A DNA stretch of 64,000 nucleotides, taken from Nectonema munidae. Its lineage: Eukaryota > Nematomorpha > Nectonematoida > Nectonematidae. The notes beneath the pieces are model-generated. The model was given only the letters and a program-made list of their open reading frames with translations, was not told where the DNA came from and searched no databases. Position numbers and translations under genes: made by a program. Positions 1 to 12,007 of the stretch are shown in pieces (positions within the stretch are counted from its first letter, which is position 1; each line of letters starts with the position of its first letter). The stretch lies in the NCBI GenBank assembly GCA_030549495.1, contig JAUIRK010000855.1, forward strand, positions 2,599,501-2,663,500. Direction: 5' to 3'.

Positions 1-2
1 TT

Positions 3-137
3 GACTTTACTAAAGCTTTTGATATGATTCCACATAATCTTCTCATTCAAAAACTAAGTTCGTATCGATTTCTAGATCAGTCATTATCCCTCATCGTGTC
101 GTATTTAAAAGAGCGCCAACAGCCAACATTTTTAAGT
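3..137 (+). mobile_element. LINE reverse transcriptase fragment
   Basis: The frame starting at base 3 reads DFTKAFDMIPHNLL and continues to a stop at about 137. This is the conserved RT block around the first catalytic Asp (DF.KAFD..PH) of non-LTR retrotransposons. The fragment is cut by the window edge on its left and its homology ends within about 130 bases, so it is a remnant; the family (CR1/Jockey/I-like) cannot be fixed. Confidence 0.75.
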
Positions 138-1126
138 TAAAATTTTACTGATACTAAAGTTTTATATTTAATTCATCCTTGTGCTACATTTTAAGTTTAA
201 AAAGGCCAATAAAATTTTGAAAGCTAAATTTTAAAGTTGTTTTAAAAATTCATTTAAAAAATATTTTTTACAATAAATTTTTATTTCTAAAACTTCCTAA
301 CCCAGCAACCTAAGACAGACGAATAAAAAAACTCAATTTGCAAAAAGATTCGCATACCTTTATACGCAAGATTCATTTTAATTTTGAACACCCTTCTTAC
401 CCTTTCTTTGAGAAGAAATTTGCTGCTGATAAAAATCTCGCTATTCCAAACTTCCATTTTATATACATCCTTGTTTTCAATATAAAATTTGAAAAAAACT
501 TATTTCTCGGTCTAAAACCTCAAACACAACGATTATTGATGAATTGCGAGTTTTCACGGTTCTTTCATAAAGCCAAATTATTTGAATTTGTTTCAAAAAT
601 TATAATGATCAATAAAAAATGTTTGTGTAACTTTTTATTCCATAATAGATCCCTATATCAAATAAAGGCTAAGCTTTATGCGGCCCTCCAAATGTTTTAA
701 TGTTTTCCGGTGAGATGAAATTAATCAGATTTATTGCCAGTTAATTTGCAGTTAAAACTTGGATTGATTTGAAAATTTTAGATATATCCAAACTATATTT
801 GATCATAATACCATTCAAACTATTTTAACCAAAATGGCTTACAATTTTCTTTGTTGTATCCTTATTTTGAATTATCAAGAATGAATATCTATTGTCTCAA
901 GTGAATAACAAACTTGAATCTCGTAATTTTTTAAAGACAAATATTATGATTAACGACATTCATTTCATGATTCCATTTTCTTACAGATGTTTGAACAAAT
1001 TTACGCCAAAAATTAAGATTTTGACGAAAAAAATACACTCTTTTATAAATAAATCTTTCAAAGAAATTTTACCTACAATTTTTTAAAATATTAAAGAATA
1101 AATTTACTGAAAACAAATCGTACTAC
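138..1126. other. AT-rich non-coding stretch
   Basis: Apart from short open frames (for example 338-700 on the plus strand, 120 codons) nothing here has a recognisable protein motif, splice-compatible exon or repeat. The frame at 338 is Phe/Lys/Asn-rich, as expected of chance translation of AT-rich DNA. Confidence 0.5.
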
Positions 1127-1573
1127 TTTAAAATCGCTATACTGTAACAATGAATAACTTAACTATTTTTGGTTAAATAAACATAGTAAATATACTGTTA
1201 GATGTAATTGTTTATTGTTTATTACATAAGTGTCTGAGCCAATCTGCACCATCGGAAAGGTTTTTTTTATTACACTTTATAATTTGTTATTTTTTTATGC
1301 ATTTTTTTCTTGAATAAATCTTTCTTTCTTTCTTTCTTAGTAAATATACTAATTTAGTAGTAAATTCACGACTGAAAAATCATCTAAAACAAAAGTTCTC
1401 TACATCATCAACATGTTATCCAAATATTCGTATTGTTGAGATAACAAAAAAAAATTTTTAACAAAAGCTCTTAATTTGATACTAATGTTACTATAAAAAT
1501 GGTATAACTTGATTTTACCACATTTAGTTATCTTCTATAGTTGTGAAATTATCTCTTTTTATTATCAGCGTTG
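1127..1573 (-). mobile_element. TA-target MITE, copy a (interrupted)
   Basis: Read on the minus strand from 1573 this matches the element at 27765 onward (shared CAACTATAGAAG and AAATGTGGTAAAA, then a block around TTTTTATAGTAA) and, more loosely, the element at 37235-37624. It has no coding capacity. A short LINE tail is inserted within it at 1197-1337. The ends are inferred by comparison with the other copies. Confidence 0.6.
1197..1337 (+). mobile_element. 5'-truncated LINE/SINE tail inserted in MITE
   Basis: The 141-bp insert is flanked by a perfect 13-bp direct repeat, TAGTAAATATACT (1184-1196 and 1338-1350), the mark of target-primed insertion. It ends on the plus strand in AATAAAT followed by a (CTTT)n microsatellite tail, as CR1/L2-type elements and SINEs that borrow their tails do. 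It carries no coding sequence. Confidence 0.75.
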
Positions 1574-3285
1574 TTCAGTTCTTTAATTATCATTTAAAGT
1601 ATTGCCCATTTTACCGTTACATGTTATTAAGGGATCTTAAATGTGTACATTTTTGAAATAAGGTCCTTTCACCAAAAGTTTGTCCATTCATGGATGCAAA
1701 TTCTTTGCATCCTGAAATCTTGGGATTTATAGTTTTCTGTATCAGAAATCAAGACTTTCAGATTTATCAATTGAAGAAAGATTGAGATTATTTTTGAAAT
1801 CTGTTAAAATGTAAGCTTTTCTCAAGCTTTTTTTTCCTTGTTTATATTGGTAAATAAAAAAAATAAAAAATTAAAAAAAAAATTCGCATTATTTTTTAAA
1901 AAGTTTCCATTTAGAAACATTTATAATAAACTTAGTATAAGTAAAAAAAAAAGAATTTTGGTAAAGACTTAAAATAACATTAATAATGGAGACGTAAATT
2001 ACATTTTGCCACAGAATAGTGGACTTACTTTACTTGGTTGATGCGGAAGAAGAATTGATCAAACAGAACACTAGGGTTATTTAAACAAAACTTCAAAAAA
2101 ATCATTGTAACAACAAATATTGTCGATATAAATGACTGAATTACTAAAAATCAAGAAATTTTGGTGGAAGTTTAATTTTCTCGATTTGTGAGTTAAAAAA
2201 AAGTTCGCGTAGTGTTAATTTTCTGAGAAACAAAACCTGATAACATTTTCAAAATTATCTTTATATGTTGCTAGACTTTTTTTTTTGGGTCTGGAGGAGT
2301 TTCAGAATAATAAATTCGTGAGTTATATTTTAGCAAAAACTTCATCGTTTACAGTATTTATTAAAACGAAGTGTTATTTACTTATTCATTCATCAGAAAG
2401 AGTTCTTCTTCCACGTTATTATGTTTGTTACTGTTGTTATCTATCACACACCCACATCTCCTCTGTTATCATCAGCATCAGTTTGGAGTTTTTTGCTAGC
2501 ACTTTCACACATGTTCCATCCTGATCATGATTACAAATTCAGGCCTTGAATTCAAGGAAATTCCACACGCAACCACCTCTCTAATGAAAAAGGTCAAGTC
2601 TCTTCTCTGAGAAACAGGAGTAGATAAAAGTCTGTTTGTTTTTCTTCTAGAGATATACGCAAACCTATCACTTGCCTATCAAGATTATTCCCTGACACAT
2701 GTGGGGAGTCTTTTAGAGAAAGTAAACACCATTAGCATATGTTTTGATGTCATTAGCGATTAATTATAATATTGTTGTTGCTATATTTTGATTTCTTCAA
2801 GTACTCTTTCACTTGATTGAATCGATCTTATTTAGCGTGATTAATTCGTTTCAACTTGAAAAATGTGAGAAAAAGAGCTTTTGTTTTTTGCTGTTTTTTT
2901 TGGAACGCTTTTGCGTGAATTGCAGTGAAACGCAGTCATATAAATGAAAATTTTATAATTGAAATGTTTCATAATGGCGCTTTGTTATTTTTAAAAAATA
3001 TATTGTAGGTAATATGAGATCAAATGGAATGAAAGCTTGTGAATAAACTTTTTTGACAGGTTGATAAATAAATTAAATTTTTGAATATTCTAAAGCTTGT
3101 TTTACACCATCAGTCAAAATGATTTCTTTTTTTTTCAAAAGGATGAAATGCATTTTTTATAAACTTCTCAATCAATAATCTGTTAATAGGAGTTTAACAA
3201 AATTGGAAGAAAATTAATCAAAAAAATTAATTTAATATACTTTTTACAATATAAAAGATAAAAAATATATTTATAAAATTTCATC
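1574..3285. other. Non-coding, with a less AT-rich stretch at 2400-2760
   Basis: No gene found. Bases 2400-2760 are visibly less AT-rich than their surroundings and contain no long open frame. This could be a regulatory region or distant 5' exon of the SEA/EGF gene whose first visible exons lie just downstream, but no TATA box plus initiator pair or signal-peptide exon could be identified. Confidence 0.35.
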
Positions 3286-3425
3286 CAATGCCTAGTGGTA
3301 TAGGTAAGATTGTAGGGTTTTGATCTCTAGATGGTTTGGGTTCGATTCCTGCTAAATAAGATTATTCTTCCCTATGGATGCGATAACGACAACTAAAAAA
3401 TATCATTAATAAATTATAAACTTAA
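3286..3425 (+). repeat. tRNA-derived SINE, family 1, copy a
   Basis: It contains a box A-like GCCTAGTGGTA (3290-3300) and a perfect box B core GGTTCGATTCC about 50 bases on, spaced as in RNA polymerase III promoters of tRNA genes. The downstream body holds ATGGATGCGATA, also present in the copies at 6443 and 7066. It cannot be folded as a full tRNA cloverleaf, so it is a SINE and not a tRNA gene. Confidence 0.7.
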
Positions 3426-3604
3426 AATGGTAATTATAATAATGAGTAAATTTTATTGGCTTTCAACGAAATGTTGTTTTTTTGGTTGGAGACGAAATCT
3501 ATATATGTACCTGCTATTCTTGAATTGAATGAAATTTAGAAGATTTGTGATCTTGACTTAATTATGCCTATAATTGAATCGGTTTAACTTGATTTTAAGC
3601 TCAG

Positions 3605-3739
3605 CAGTACAAGCGCAAGTATCTCTCAGTGGTAGCAAATTCAGAAGGTGCGAAGAAATCCAAAAAAGCTTCACAACACGCACGTATGTTTCTTATGCTT
3701 TTCGATAACGGAATACATTCTTCATTGAATTTTATGTCG
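3605..3739 (+). CDS. Candidate exon of uncertain frame
   Basis: After AG at 3603-3604 the sequence is open in two frames. One stays open for 45 codons to a GTAAGA donor at 3740. The other reads VQAQVSLS and could leave in phase 1 at a GTAGCA donor (3632), giving a 27-bp phase-1/phase-1 micro-exon like others in this locus. Base composition is richer in G+C than the flanks. No protein family is recognised and the polypyrimidine tract is weak, so this is only a candidate 5' exon of the SEA/EGF gene. Confidence 0.25.
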
Positions 3740-4449
3740 GTAAGAGAAAGAATGTGCAATGTCCATATGATGCGTTTGATATGAAAATACCTTGACTTTA
3801 AATTCTACCATTTCAGCTCCTTTGTTCCAAAATTTGATAACATTTTTTTAATACATATTGTTTTATGACTGACAGCATCCATCAACATGCTATTTGTCGA
3901 ATGAAAACTTTGTCGCACAGACCTGTCGTTGAAGCAGTCTTTTGTAGATAAAAAAAAAGATACCCATTTTGATAGAAAATTTCTCTTAGTGATTATATTG
4001 ATACAAAGTTTACTCGTCTAAAACGGTCATTTTCAATGGCTCTCATGTTTGACCCTTAAACACAGATTTTATTCTAGTTAAATATTTAGTAAGTGCTAAT
4101 TGGACATTATCACATTTAGTGCGCCAATGTACCCAAAGAGATCGCAAATGCTTCAGTAATCTCAATTTAATCCTGTTTAAAACAAGAGCTCGGCTACGTT
4201 TCCTTTCCGAACATTCGTACTAAATGGGTTAAGCTAATTATTATTAATTATGCATTCATTTAATTAATTTTTTAGTTAATTGTTTAGTTTCTTTTTATAT
4301 AATATAGTTATATGTTTTCTTGTTTGTTAATCTATAGTTATGATTATTTATATTGTTATATCATTATATATATTGTTATATCATTAGTCTTGTATTAATA
4401 AAAATAAACCAAGGAATATGAGATGTTCATTAGTCAAAGATAGGATATA

Positions 4450-4600
4450 TAAGTTACAGATTTGACGAAACGTTGGCTCCACGAAATAGTCTTTCGATAA
4501 AATTCATTCGACCAGCTGTAGGGCGACGAAATATCCGTTTGACGAATTGTTCTTTGAAAAAAATTTCTTTTTAGGAAAAGATTCCGTTGGACGCGTATTC
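4450..4600 (+). repeat. Degenerate short tandem repeat (CGACGAAAT-type)
   Basis: Loosely repeated words of roughly 18-20 bp built on TTGACGAAA and CGACGAAATA follow each other through this stretch. A similar array of short GACAATT words occurs at 58100-58165. Degenerate minisatellite, no coding potential. Confidence 0.5.
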
Positions 4601-4938
4601 TGAAAAGTAAAATTCTGAAAGTTTAGACTTTGGCATTCCACTATATTACCCTAAATTTTCACAAGCAGAATTAATTTTACTTAGTTTGATACTATTTCAT
4701 GAAGTTAATAATTTATGAGCTGTGCACCCAAAAAATGTGTAGGGTAAAAGGATAAACGCGGATATATCCTATTATTATATATACACTTCATACCCCGAAC
4801 TTTTTCACGGAACCCCCAAAACTGTTTTGCAGAACCCATCTGTTTCGCGGCACCACTTCAGACAGCTCTCCTCTATTCTAACATAATTTGCAAATTAGTT
4901 TTCATCTTTTTTCTCCATTTCATCTTTTTTCTTTGTAG

Positions 4939-4989
4939 CATTGGATTTTGAAGATACACTTTTTGACAACTTTGGAAAAGAGGCAAATG
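4939..4989 (+). CDS. SEA/EGF membrane protein, long form: acidic micro-exon 1
   Basis: A 51-bp exon follows a strong acceptor (pyrimidine tract ending TTTGTAG) and ends at a GTAAAA donor. Read in phase 1 it gives LDFEDTLFDNFGKEAN then a split Gly codon. Entry and exit are both phase 1, so it keeps the frame with 6220-6264 and 12008-12135. Acidic, presumably extracellular, no known motif. The preceding exon, including the signal peptide, was not found and may lie outside the window. Confidence 0.55.
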
Positions 4990-5047
4990 GTAAAAATATC
5001 CTTTCTCACTTAAAATGTTATACAAGAAATTATTTTTAGTCAAATGT

Positions 5048-5061
5048 GGGGGGGGGGGGGG
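5048..5061 (+). repeat. Poly-G run
   Basis: Fourteen consecutive G residues in AT-rich intronic DNA. Length is probably unreliable in any assembly. Confidence 0.8.
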
Positions 5062-6219
5062 TGGATCTAAATAATCCCAAATGTCAAATCTTGAAGATTG
5101 AAAACTCCAAAGTTACAACAAATTAGGATTGTAGCTAAACAACTATAGCTCAGATTAGATTAAGGATTTTGGTTTTGGGTTTTTAAATTTAGCCATTTTG
5201 AATTTTGAGAAAAGTAAAGTCAAGATGCTAGGCTATTTGACACAAGGCGTTACGAGTCAAAAATTTTATACTATAAATATTATCCTACATAGCAGAGGTG
5301 TAGAAAGTAAGGGCGCTCCAAAAAATTTTTATGAGGTCGTTAAAGTTACAATCTGAAGTATCATTGCGGGCGAAAAAATTGATTGATTAAAAGTTTGAGA
5401 TATTCATATATACTACAAGATCATTGATTGGTTACTTACAAGTATTTTGCCTAAAATGGGGTTTCTTTTTGTTCTCCTGTATAACTTTTTCGTATTTGAG
5501 TTAATATTAATAGTTACTTTTAAATTATAGATTGTTTTAAGTATATATAATAAATATTGATCCGGTAAAGCTTTTTAAAATTAATCTATAATTATAACTA
5601 AATATATTTTTCAAGATTACAAATTCATAAATAAATTTACTTTAAAAATTCAAATGTTGATGATGAAAAATACTTATATTTTTTTACATACTCCAAAGAT
5701 CTTGAATCAATAAAACTAATTAAAATATTTAATTAAAAATATATTGTTTTTTACTTTTATCTAGCATAATTTAAATATTGTTTATTTTACTATACTATTC
5801 TGCATTTTAAAGTTTATTAAAAAAAAATAAGAATTTGGTTATCTTAAAGCCTAATTCTTAAAGCGACGCTTTCATTAAAAAGTTTGCCAACTCTGCAATA
5901 GTAATATTCCCTTTTTTCTGTCTCATATATTTTTTTTCCAAGAAAACAAAGTATTAGAAAATATATTATGAAGAATCAGTTGAACTTTTTTACACGTTTG
6001 TTTTGGATATTCACATGGATAAAAAAAATTGCAAAAAAACTGTTTTTATGAAAAAAAATTTTTTTTTACTTTGTTTAAATAGGTAAAATGAAGGCTTACG
6101 CGATAAGGCACGCTAATTTTAAGTTTGAATATAAGAAAAAGGATATAACTTACTTTTAATTGAGTTTGATCTATATTTTTTCACATATGTTATTATTAAA
6201 TTGTCATTTTGCATTGTAG

Positions 6220-6264
6220 AAGAGTTTGAGGGCATCAATATTTGGGATGGAGAAGACATTGTAG
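6220..6264 (+). CDS. SEA/EGF membrane protein, long form: acidic micro-exon 2
   Basis: A 45-bp exon with acceptor TTTTGCATTGTAG and donor GTAATT. In phase 1 it reads EFEGINIWDGEDIV plus split codons at each end. It joins 4989 (giving Glu at the junction) and 12008 (again Glu) without a frame change. Strongly acidic like the preceding micro-exon. No domain recognised. Confidence 0.55.
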   Translation, partial: KSLRASIFGMEKTL

Positions 6265-6442
6265 GTAATTTTTTCATTATATATGCATAGATATAAATTT
6301 ATATATTATCGAGGACCGAATAATGCTGAGCGGACCGTTGAGATATTGAGAAATTCAGCATACGACAACGAAGTTGAAATTACTCAAAAATGTAAAGCTA
6401 TAAATCTTTTAAAAATTGATTTTTCATTGCACAACTTATCGT

Positions 6443-6610
6443 CGGCAGATGGCCTAGTGGTAGAAGCGTAGGGTCCTGATCCAGATGGTCTGGGTTCGAT
6501 TCTCGATCCTGACTATTCTATACTAGCTATGGAATATGATACTTCCCCATGGATGCGATACCAAGAACTAAAAAAAAAAAATACATACATATTAAACTTA
6601 AAATTCTGAA
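6443..6610 (+). repeat. tRNA-derived SINE, family 1, copy b
   Basis: Best copy of the family: box A TGGCCTAGTGG and box B GGTTCGATTCT at tRNA spacing, then a body with CCATGGATGCGATA and an A-rich end. It sits 180 bp after a coding exon, inside the intron. Shares head and body with 3286-3425. Confidence 0.75.
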
Positions 6611-7065
6611 ACAAGATATTCGATTAGAAGATCTATAAAAAGGATAAGTGTAAAAAAAAGATATTTGATTCGCACTCTTATAGAATGCAAAGCTGACTGA
6701 CTGTCTTTTCTACCAAAACTCCATATCAGAAGTTTGCTAATTAGTTTCTCTAATATAATTAGTTTCTCTCATTGGAATTGAACAATAGCATACACCTTTT
6801 CTAATTCCCAGTCAAAGGTTGGTAAGCATCCATATTTTTTAGTTTTATCAAGTAATTTTTGTAATCTGAATATTATACAAACTCGCAAGAGAAACGATTA
6901 TTTTGCGTTTTAACCAAAAATTCGTTGAAGTTTTATAAAGAAATCGTAATTATAACAGAATTTAATTTAATTACACATTTCACTTTAAAATATATTAGGT
7001 TGTTTTTTGTTAAGTTTTAAAATAATTATAATGAAATTTTTAAATAAGTGGATAAATTCTTTAGA

Positions 7066-7212
7066 TTAAAGATTAGGGCAATTAATTTTCCGGGATTCCT
7101 GATTTGATTCTTGATCATTACAATCCCATCATCTGTCCATTAATAATAATTGCAATATGTTCATTCCAGAATATTCTTCGTCTGGATGCGATAGGAGAAA
7201 TCTGAAAAAAGA
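7066..7212 (+). repeat. SINE family 1, degraded copy c
   Basis: A decayed box B (TTTGATTCTTGATC) is followed at the family spacing by CTGGATGCGATA. The box A half is no longer recognisable. Confidence 0.45.
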
Positions 7213-7424
7213 AGTATGATTGAAATTTTGATTACTTTCTTATCCAAATAATTTAAAATGTCTCTCTAACTTAAAACTTTGACTTTGATTTTTCCATTGA
7301 CAAAAATCAATTGCTAAAAACAGAACTTCAATATGCAAGAAAAAAAATTCAAACATTAATGATTGTTGCATCTTGACTGCCGAAAGGTCTTATTGAGTAG
7401 TGGGTAATTCAAAAATGATTGCTT

Positions 7425-7830
7425 AATGGAAATTCTTCAAGCATGAAGATCAGAAAAATAGAAAACATTCAGAGACTATTTACAAAACAATTGCAAGGAA
7501 TGAAAAGTTTATGTTACATTAGAAGATTGGAGAAAAGTAATCTTCTACTCACAGAGAATTTCCGGATCACATTCCCTGGAATTTAAACCTAATTCTTACC
7601 AAAGCAATTATAGACAACACTATTTAACACAAAAAGCATATAATCACTGGAATGCTTTGCCGAATAAAGTTGTCGATTCCTTGAATATATAAATATCTTT
7701 GAAAGAAAGCTTGATGATTTTTGGAAAGATAAAAGATATCTCATTATTTGATTGATTTGTATTTTATTTGTATATTATATTTGATGCAATTCTGCTTAAT
7801 ACACTTATGCTGCTTATGTTAACTGATTTT
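7425..7830 (+). mobile_element. CR1-like LINE, 3' fragment
   Basis: Translated pieces (KIRKIENIQRLFTKQLQGMK, LCYIRRLEK, then DDFWKDKRY) match the C-terminal RT region of the LINE at 8024-11235 (IRKIEKVQKVFTKHLKGMQ, LCYIERLQK, DEFWKDKRF). The copy is on the opposite strand, is 5'-truncated, lost internal sequence and is broken by stops and frame changes. The two LINEs converge tail to tail. Confidence 0.8.
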
Positions 7831-8023
7831 CCCAATTGTTTTCAAAAACGGGGGTTGCGTCATCAAATGAACTGGTCTCGAATTATTTGCAATAATTAAA
7901 GAACTTTTTTTTAGCAATTAAAACCTATATAGTAGAGAATCAGCCAATTTAAAGTGAGAATCTGAAATAGGCGCAAATCACAATGATAAAAGGTGCCATC
8001 TTTAAAATGGAAGAAGACAAGCT

Positions 8024-11000
8024 ATAACATAACATAAGTTTATTAAGCAATTTAAAGAGGCTAGCAGCCTATGAGAATTGCATCAAATATAGCGTATTTT
8101 TCAAGGAACGGCAAATCTTTTGTCTTTCCAAAATTCATCGAGTTTTTTTTCAAATTCTTTCAGAGTAATTGAGTTAACAACTTCATTAGGTAAGCCATTC
8201 CAGTGATTGTATGCTCTTTGGATTAAGTATCTGCTTCTATACTTACTTTGAAAGGATTCAGGTGCAAACTTCAGCAAGTGTGATCTGGAAATTCTCTTCG
8301 AATATCCAGGCAAAACTTTCTCATCAATCTTCATATTTCCTTTTACGATATTAAATATTGATATCATTTCATTTCTCAGGCTTCGATAATATAAAGAAGG
8401 CAGGTCAATCTTTTGAAGTCTTTCAATATAACATAAATTTTGCATTCCTTTCAAGTGCTTTGTGAATACTTTTTGAACCTTTTCTATTTTTCTGATGTTG
8501 ATAATTGATGAACTTCCAAAAATTACATTTGCGTATTCCAGAACAGGTCTGACTAAAGATTTGTATAAATACAGAGAAATTTCGATTTCAGATAAGATGA
8601 AGGTATTGTTCAACATGTGTAGAATATAGAAGGCTTTCTTGACAACGTGGAATACATAATCAGAGAAACAAAACTTTGAATCAACGATTAATCCTAGATC
8701 ATTATGCTTTTCAACTTGGTTTAGCTTAGTTCCGCCTATATAAAAACTGGCATCCTCTTTTTTCCCAATTTGAAGGTGATAGCACTTATTTATATTCAAC
8801 TGCATATCCTATTCTTTACTCCATCTATATATTTTGTATAGATCATTCTGTATATTCTTCGTACCTTCACCCTTTGAACCCTTGAATAATTTTATATCAC
8901 CAGCATAAATTTTTATATTTGATTTTAGATAATCACAAATATCATTTATAAACATAGAGAAAAATACAGGTCCCAATACAGAACCTTGAGGGATTCCACT
9001 TATTATTTCTGAAGTTGATGGGCATAATCCATTCAATCGAACAATAAATTTTCTATTAAAAATATAGTCCCTGAACCATTCTATAAGGTTTTCTCCTATA
9101 CCATAAGATTTCAACTTTAACAAGAGTCTTTCATGGGGGACAGTATCAAAAGCCTTCTGAAAGTCCAAATAGATAATGTTCACAGTTTTACTGATAATTC
9201 ATTTCAAGGGAAAATTCATTAGAAAATTCAATTAGATTTGTTATTGTTGATTTTTTTGGAAGAAAGCCATGCTGTTGCCGCGATATCAAATTGTTTTTTT
9301 CAAGATGGTCAACAACCTTGTCCTTTATAATCGATTCAAGCACTTTGAAAATTATATTAATGACTGATATTGGTCTATAATTAGTAATGAGCTTTTTCTC
9401 ACCTTTTTTAAAAACCGGTGATGCGCAGCTTAATTTCCATGATTCAGGTAGTTTACGCTCCACTAAAGACTTATTATATAAAACTGTTAGAGGCTTCGCT
9501 AAAACATTACAGAGTTTTTGAAAAAAAAAGCGGTGAAATGTTGTCAATACCAGGTGATTTAGAAACATCTAGACTTTTGAGCTTATGGTATACTTCGGAT
9601 ATTTCTATAGTCATTCTATCAAAGGGTTGTGAAATTAGTTTAACTTCAACGTTTCTAGTCAAAAGTTTACCTTCTCTTTTATACATGGAATACAAGTATT
9701 CTTTAAAGGCTTCAGGTAAAAACTCATCTTCAATTATACTACCATTTTCGCTCAATATTGTTTCAATAGCTAAATTATTTTTCTTCCTATTAATATACTT
9801 CCATACTTTTTTTAAGTTATTCTTGTATTCTTTTAAAATTTTTACCTCATAATCTATTCTAAGTTGCCTGGTAAATTTTCTAAGATGATTGCTACATTTT
9901 TTATATTGTTCAAAACTATCTTTATTGCCATACTTTTTATACTGATTAAATAATCTTTTTTTATTTTTATAAATAAAAATTGCATCTTTATTCATATACA
10001 ATTTAAAAGATTTTTTATCTTCTAATTTAGGTACATGAAGCTCAATTTGTTTTTTCAAAAAAGTTTTAAAAATTTTCGAACTTGTTTCTATATCATTTTT
10101 TTGTAAAATATTCCAATCTATTTCTTTAAAATTGTTCTCAATAGAAAAATAATCAGCAGAACTGAACTTATACTTTGGAACAGCTTTTCGATATTGATGT
10201 ACCTTTGAGAAAGTGAAAGACACGCAATAATGATCACTTTTTGTAAGATTTGGAAGTATAGTCAAACTCTGTATGAGATTTTCATCATTGGTTATTAATA
10301 GATCTAACAAACTTTCATTACCACTTGGATCTCTTCTCGTTGGTGCCCGAATAACTTGTGTCAATAAACTACTTTGAACGAAGTTTAAAAACCGACTCTC
10401 AGGAGAATTATGTGGAGCGTCACACTTATCCCAGTCTATCCTAGGATAATTGAAATCACCTAAAATAACTAAATTTCTTGAATTAGAACTATATTTAACT
10501 TCACCTATTCTATGAATTATTTTCTCCGTGGTTTTTTCCTTGTCTGCATTAGGGCTTCTATAAAAACAACTGAAAGTTGTTACTTGATTATTAAAACACA
10601 TTCTAATGTTCAAATTTTCAAACAAATCAGTTGAATTAAATGGAAGCATGTATACAGACAAATAGCTTTTAAAATAACAAATTATCCCCCTTCTATTTGT
10701 TAAGTTATCACTAGAAAAGTTTTTGAGATCTATTTTTGGGAAAAAAATTTGGGGTAAAATTTTTTATCGGGTTTTTTTTTTAAAACCAAACAAAAAGTAT
10801 ATCAAAGTTATAAATTTTAATTATTATTTTAATTTCATCTATTTTTGACAATAATTGATTTGCGTTAGTATAAAAAATCTTTAAGAACTTGTAACTCTTA
10901 TAATTTAAAAAAGAACCAAAACTATTAGAAGCATTAACTAATCTTTTTTCCGAAAATACCTCTTAACAATACTGATACCACAAATAGGATCCCCTTTTAC

Positions 11001-11235
11001 AATGAAATGATAATCAGAGTTAATTTCAGTGTTCTTACTTTTAGCCTTCTGACGCATTTCATTTAACTTGATCCTTTCATCTTGATTCAAATCATTGGAT
11101 ATGAAAATATGTCTAAAATTACTTGGGGAATTCTTTAAAAGGTATAAAGAAGCTATCACCTTCTCTTTTGATTCTAAGTTTTCATAAACAATACGTAAAG
11201 GTCTTCTTGCTTTGGTCTGATCTTTATACTTATTT
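8024..11235 (-). mobile_element. CR1-like non-LTR retrotransposon, nearly full length, dead
   Basis: From 5' (right) to 3' (left): an ORF1-like or linker segment (10938-11230, with RPLRIVYENLESKEKV), the start of an endonuclease (YTNANQLLSKIDEI near 10865-10820), the endonuclease body with ILGDFNYPRIDWD, reverse transcriptase with DFQKAFDTVPHE and GIPQGSVLGP, and a C-terminal region. The 3' end (about 8024) carries a short microsatellite tail based on TTATG. The ILGDFN(Y/I)P motif and microsatellite tail fit the CR1/L2 group. It lies upstream of exon 12008 of the SEA/EGF gene, in reverse orientation, probably inside an intron. Confidence 0.85.
8101..10900 (-). pseudogene. LINE endonuclease-reverse transcriptase ORF, inactivated
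   Basis: Endonuclease and the start of RT are read in 9507-10661, the next RT part in 9188-9568, the palm in 8809-9183 and the thumb/C-terminal part in 8101-8805. The first change of frame falls at a run of A residues near 9525, the second near 9185, and an in-frame TAG separates the palm from the C-terminal part. Endonuclease upstream of 10661 is also damaged near 10760. The catalytic motif is KIYAGD in place of YADD, so one of the two metal-binding aspartates is lost. All of this says the copy cannot encode an active enzyme. Homology is clear (RT fingers, GIPQGSVLGP, DLGLIVDSKF), so the damage is fairly recent. Confidence 0.85.
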
Positions 11236-12007
11236 TACCCAATCTCAGACTTTCTTTAACTTTGACATCTTTTTTTTAACTTTGAAAAAAGCTATGTATG
11301 CTCTATTTGATAAAAAGATCTGAATCATTTGAAGAACATACAGCGTAGCCAAAACATTTTTGCATATATATGATATGTTATATATTTGTTTGAGTGCTTC
11401 TATTTCTTCTTTACAAAAAATATCAAGGAAAATCAAACGAATCGAGCATCAGTATGTATCAATATCATTCATTTAAGGAGGTGATTTTTTACAAAGTTAA
11501 TTTGAAATAATAGGATTTGTAAAGCAAAATTCAAAAAGATCAAATTTGATATGTATAATGTTAAATATAACAAATGCATGTAAAATTACATAGATCAATC
11601 ACTTAAAACGTTTTTGCGATCAGAAATATTTATAATTGCAAAAAGCAGAAATCGATTCAATAGTTTTAAATATGGTACTTAATCTTTTTTATATCACTGA
11701 TATATACAATATATGACATTCTTTTTGGATTATACTACTACATGTGTTTGCGGAGAACAAATAAATCACAAAATCTTATTGACCGAAAAAGGTAACACTC
11801 AAATAAGGGACTTGAACCAAACAGAGAAAGCACTCCCAACTTAGATAACTTTCGTAGTTCAATTTCTTTTGTATATTTTTTTACAAAAAAATCTCTCGAA
11901 ACATACCACAATTTTAAAACGTAACATATGGTATGCTGTCCCTGATTTCCAAGCACTTCAACCGCGTCCTTCTTTATATAGTTTGTGGTTTTTTTTATCT
12001 TTGACAG
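11236..12007. other. Intron, nothing recognised
   Basis: AT-rich. Short frames on both strands (for example 11245-11436 and 11738-12031) have no recognisable motif and are treated as chance. Confidence 0.5.

Noticed and set aside
338-700. 120-codon plus-strand ORF
   Set aside because: No motif, no start context, composition of random AT-rich translation.
9418-9852. Plus-strand 144-codon ORF
   Set aside because: Antisense shadow of the LINE endonuclease-RT on the minus strand.
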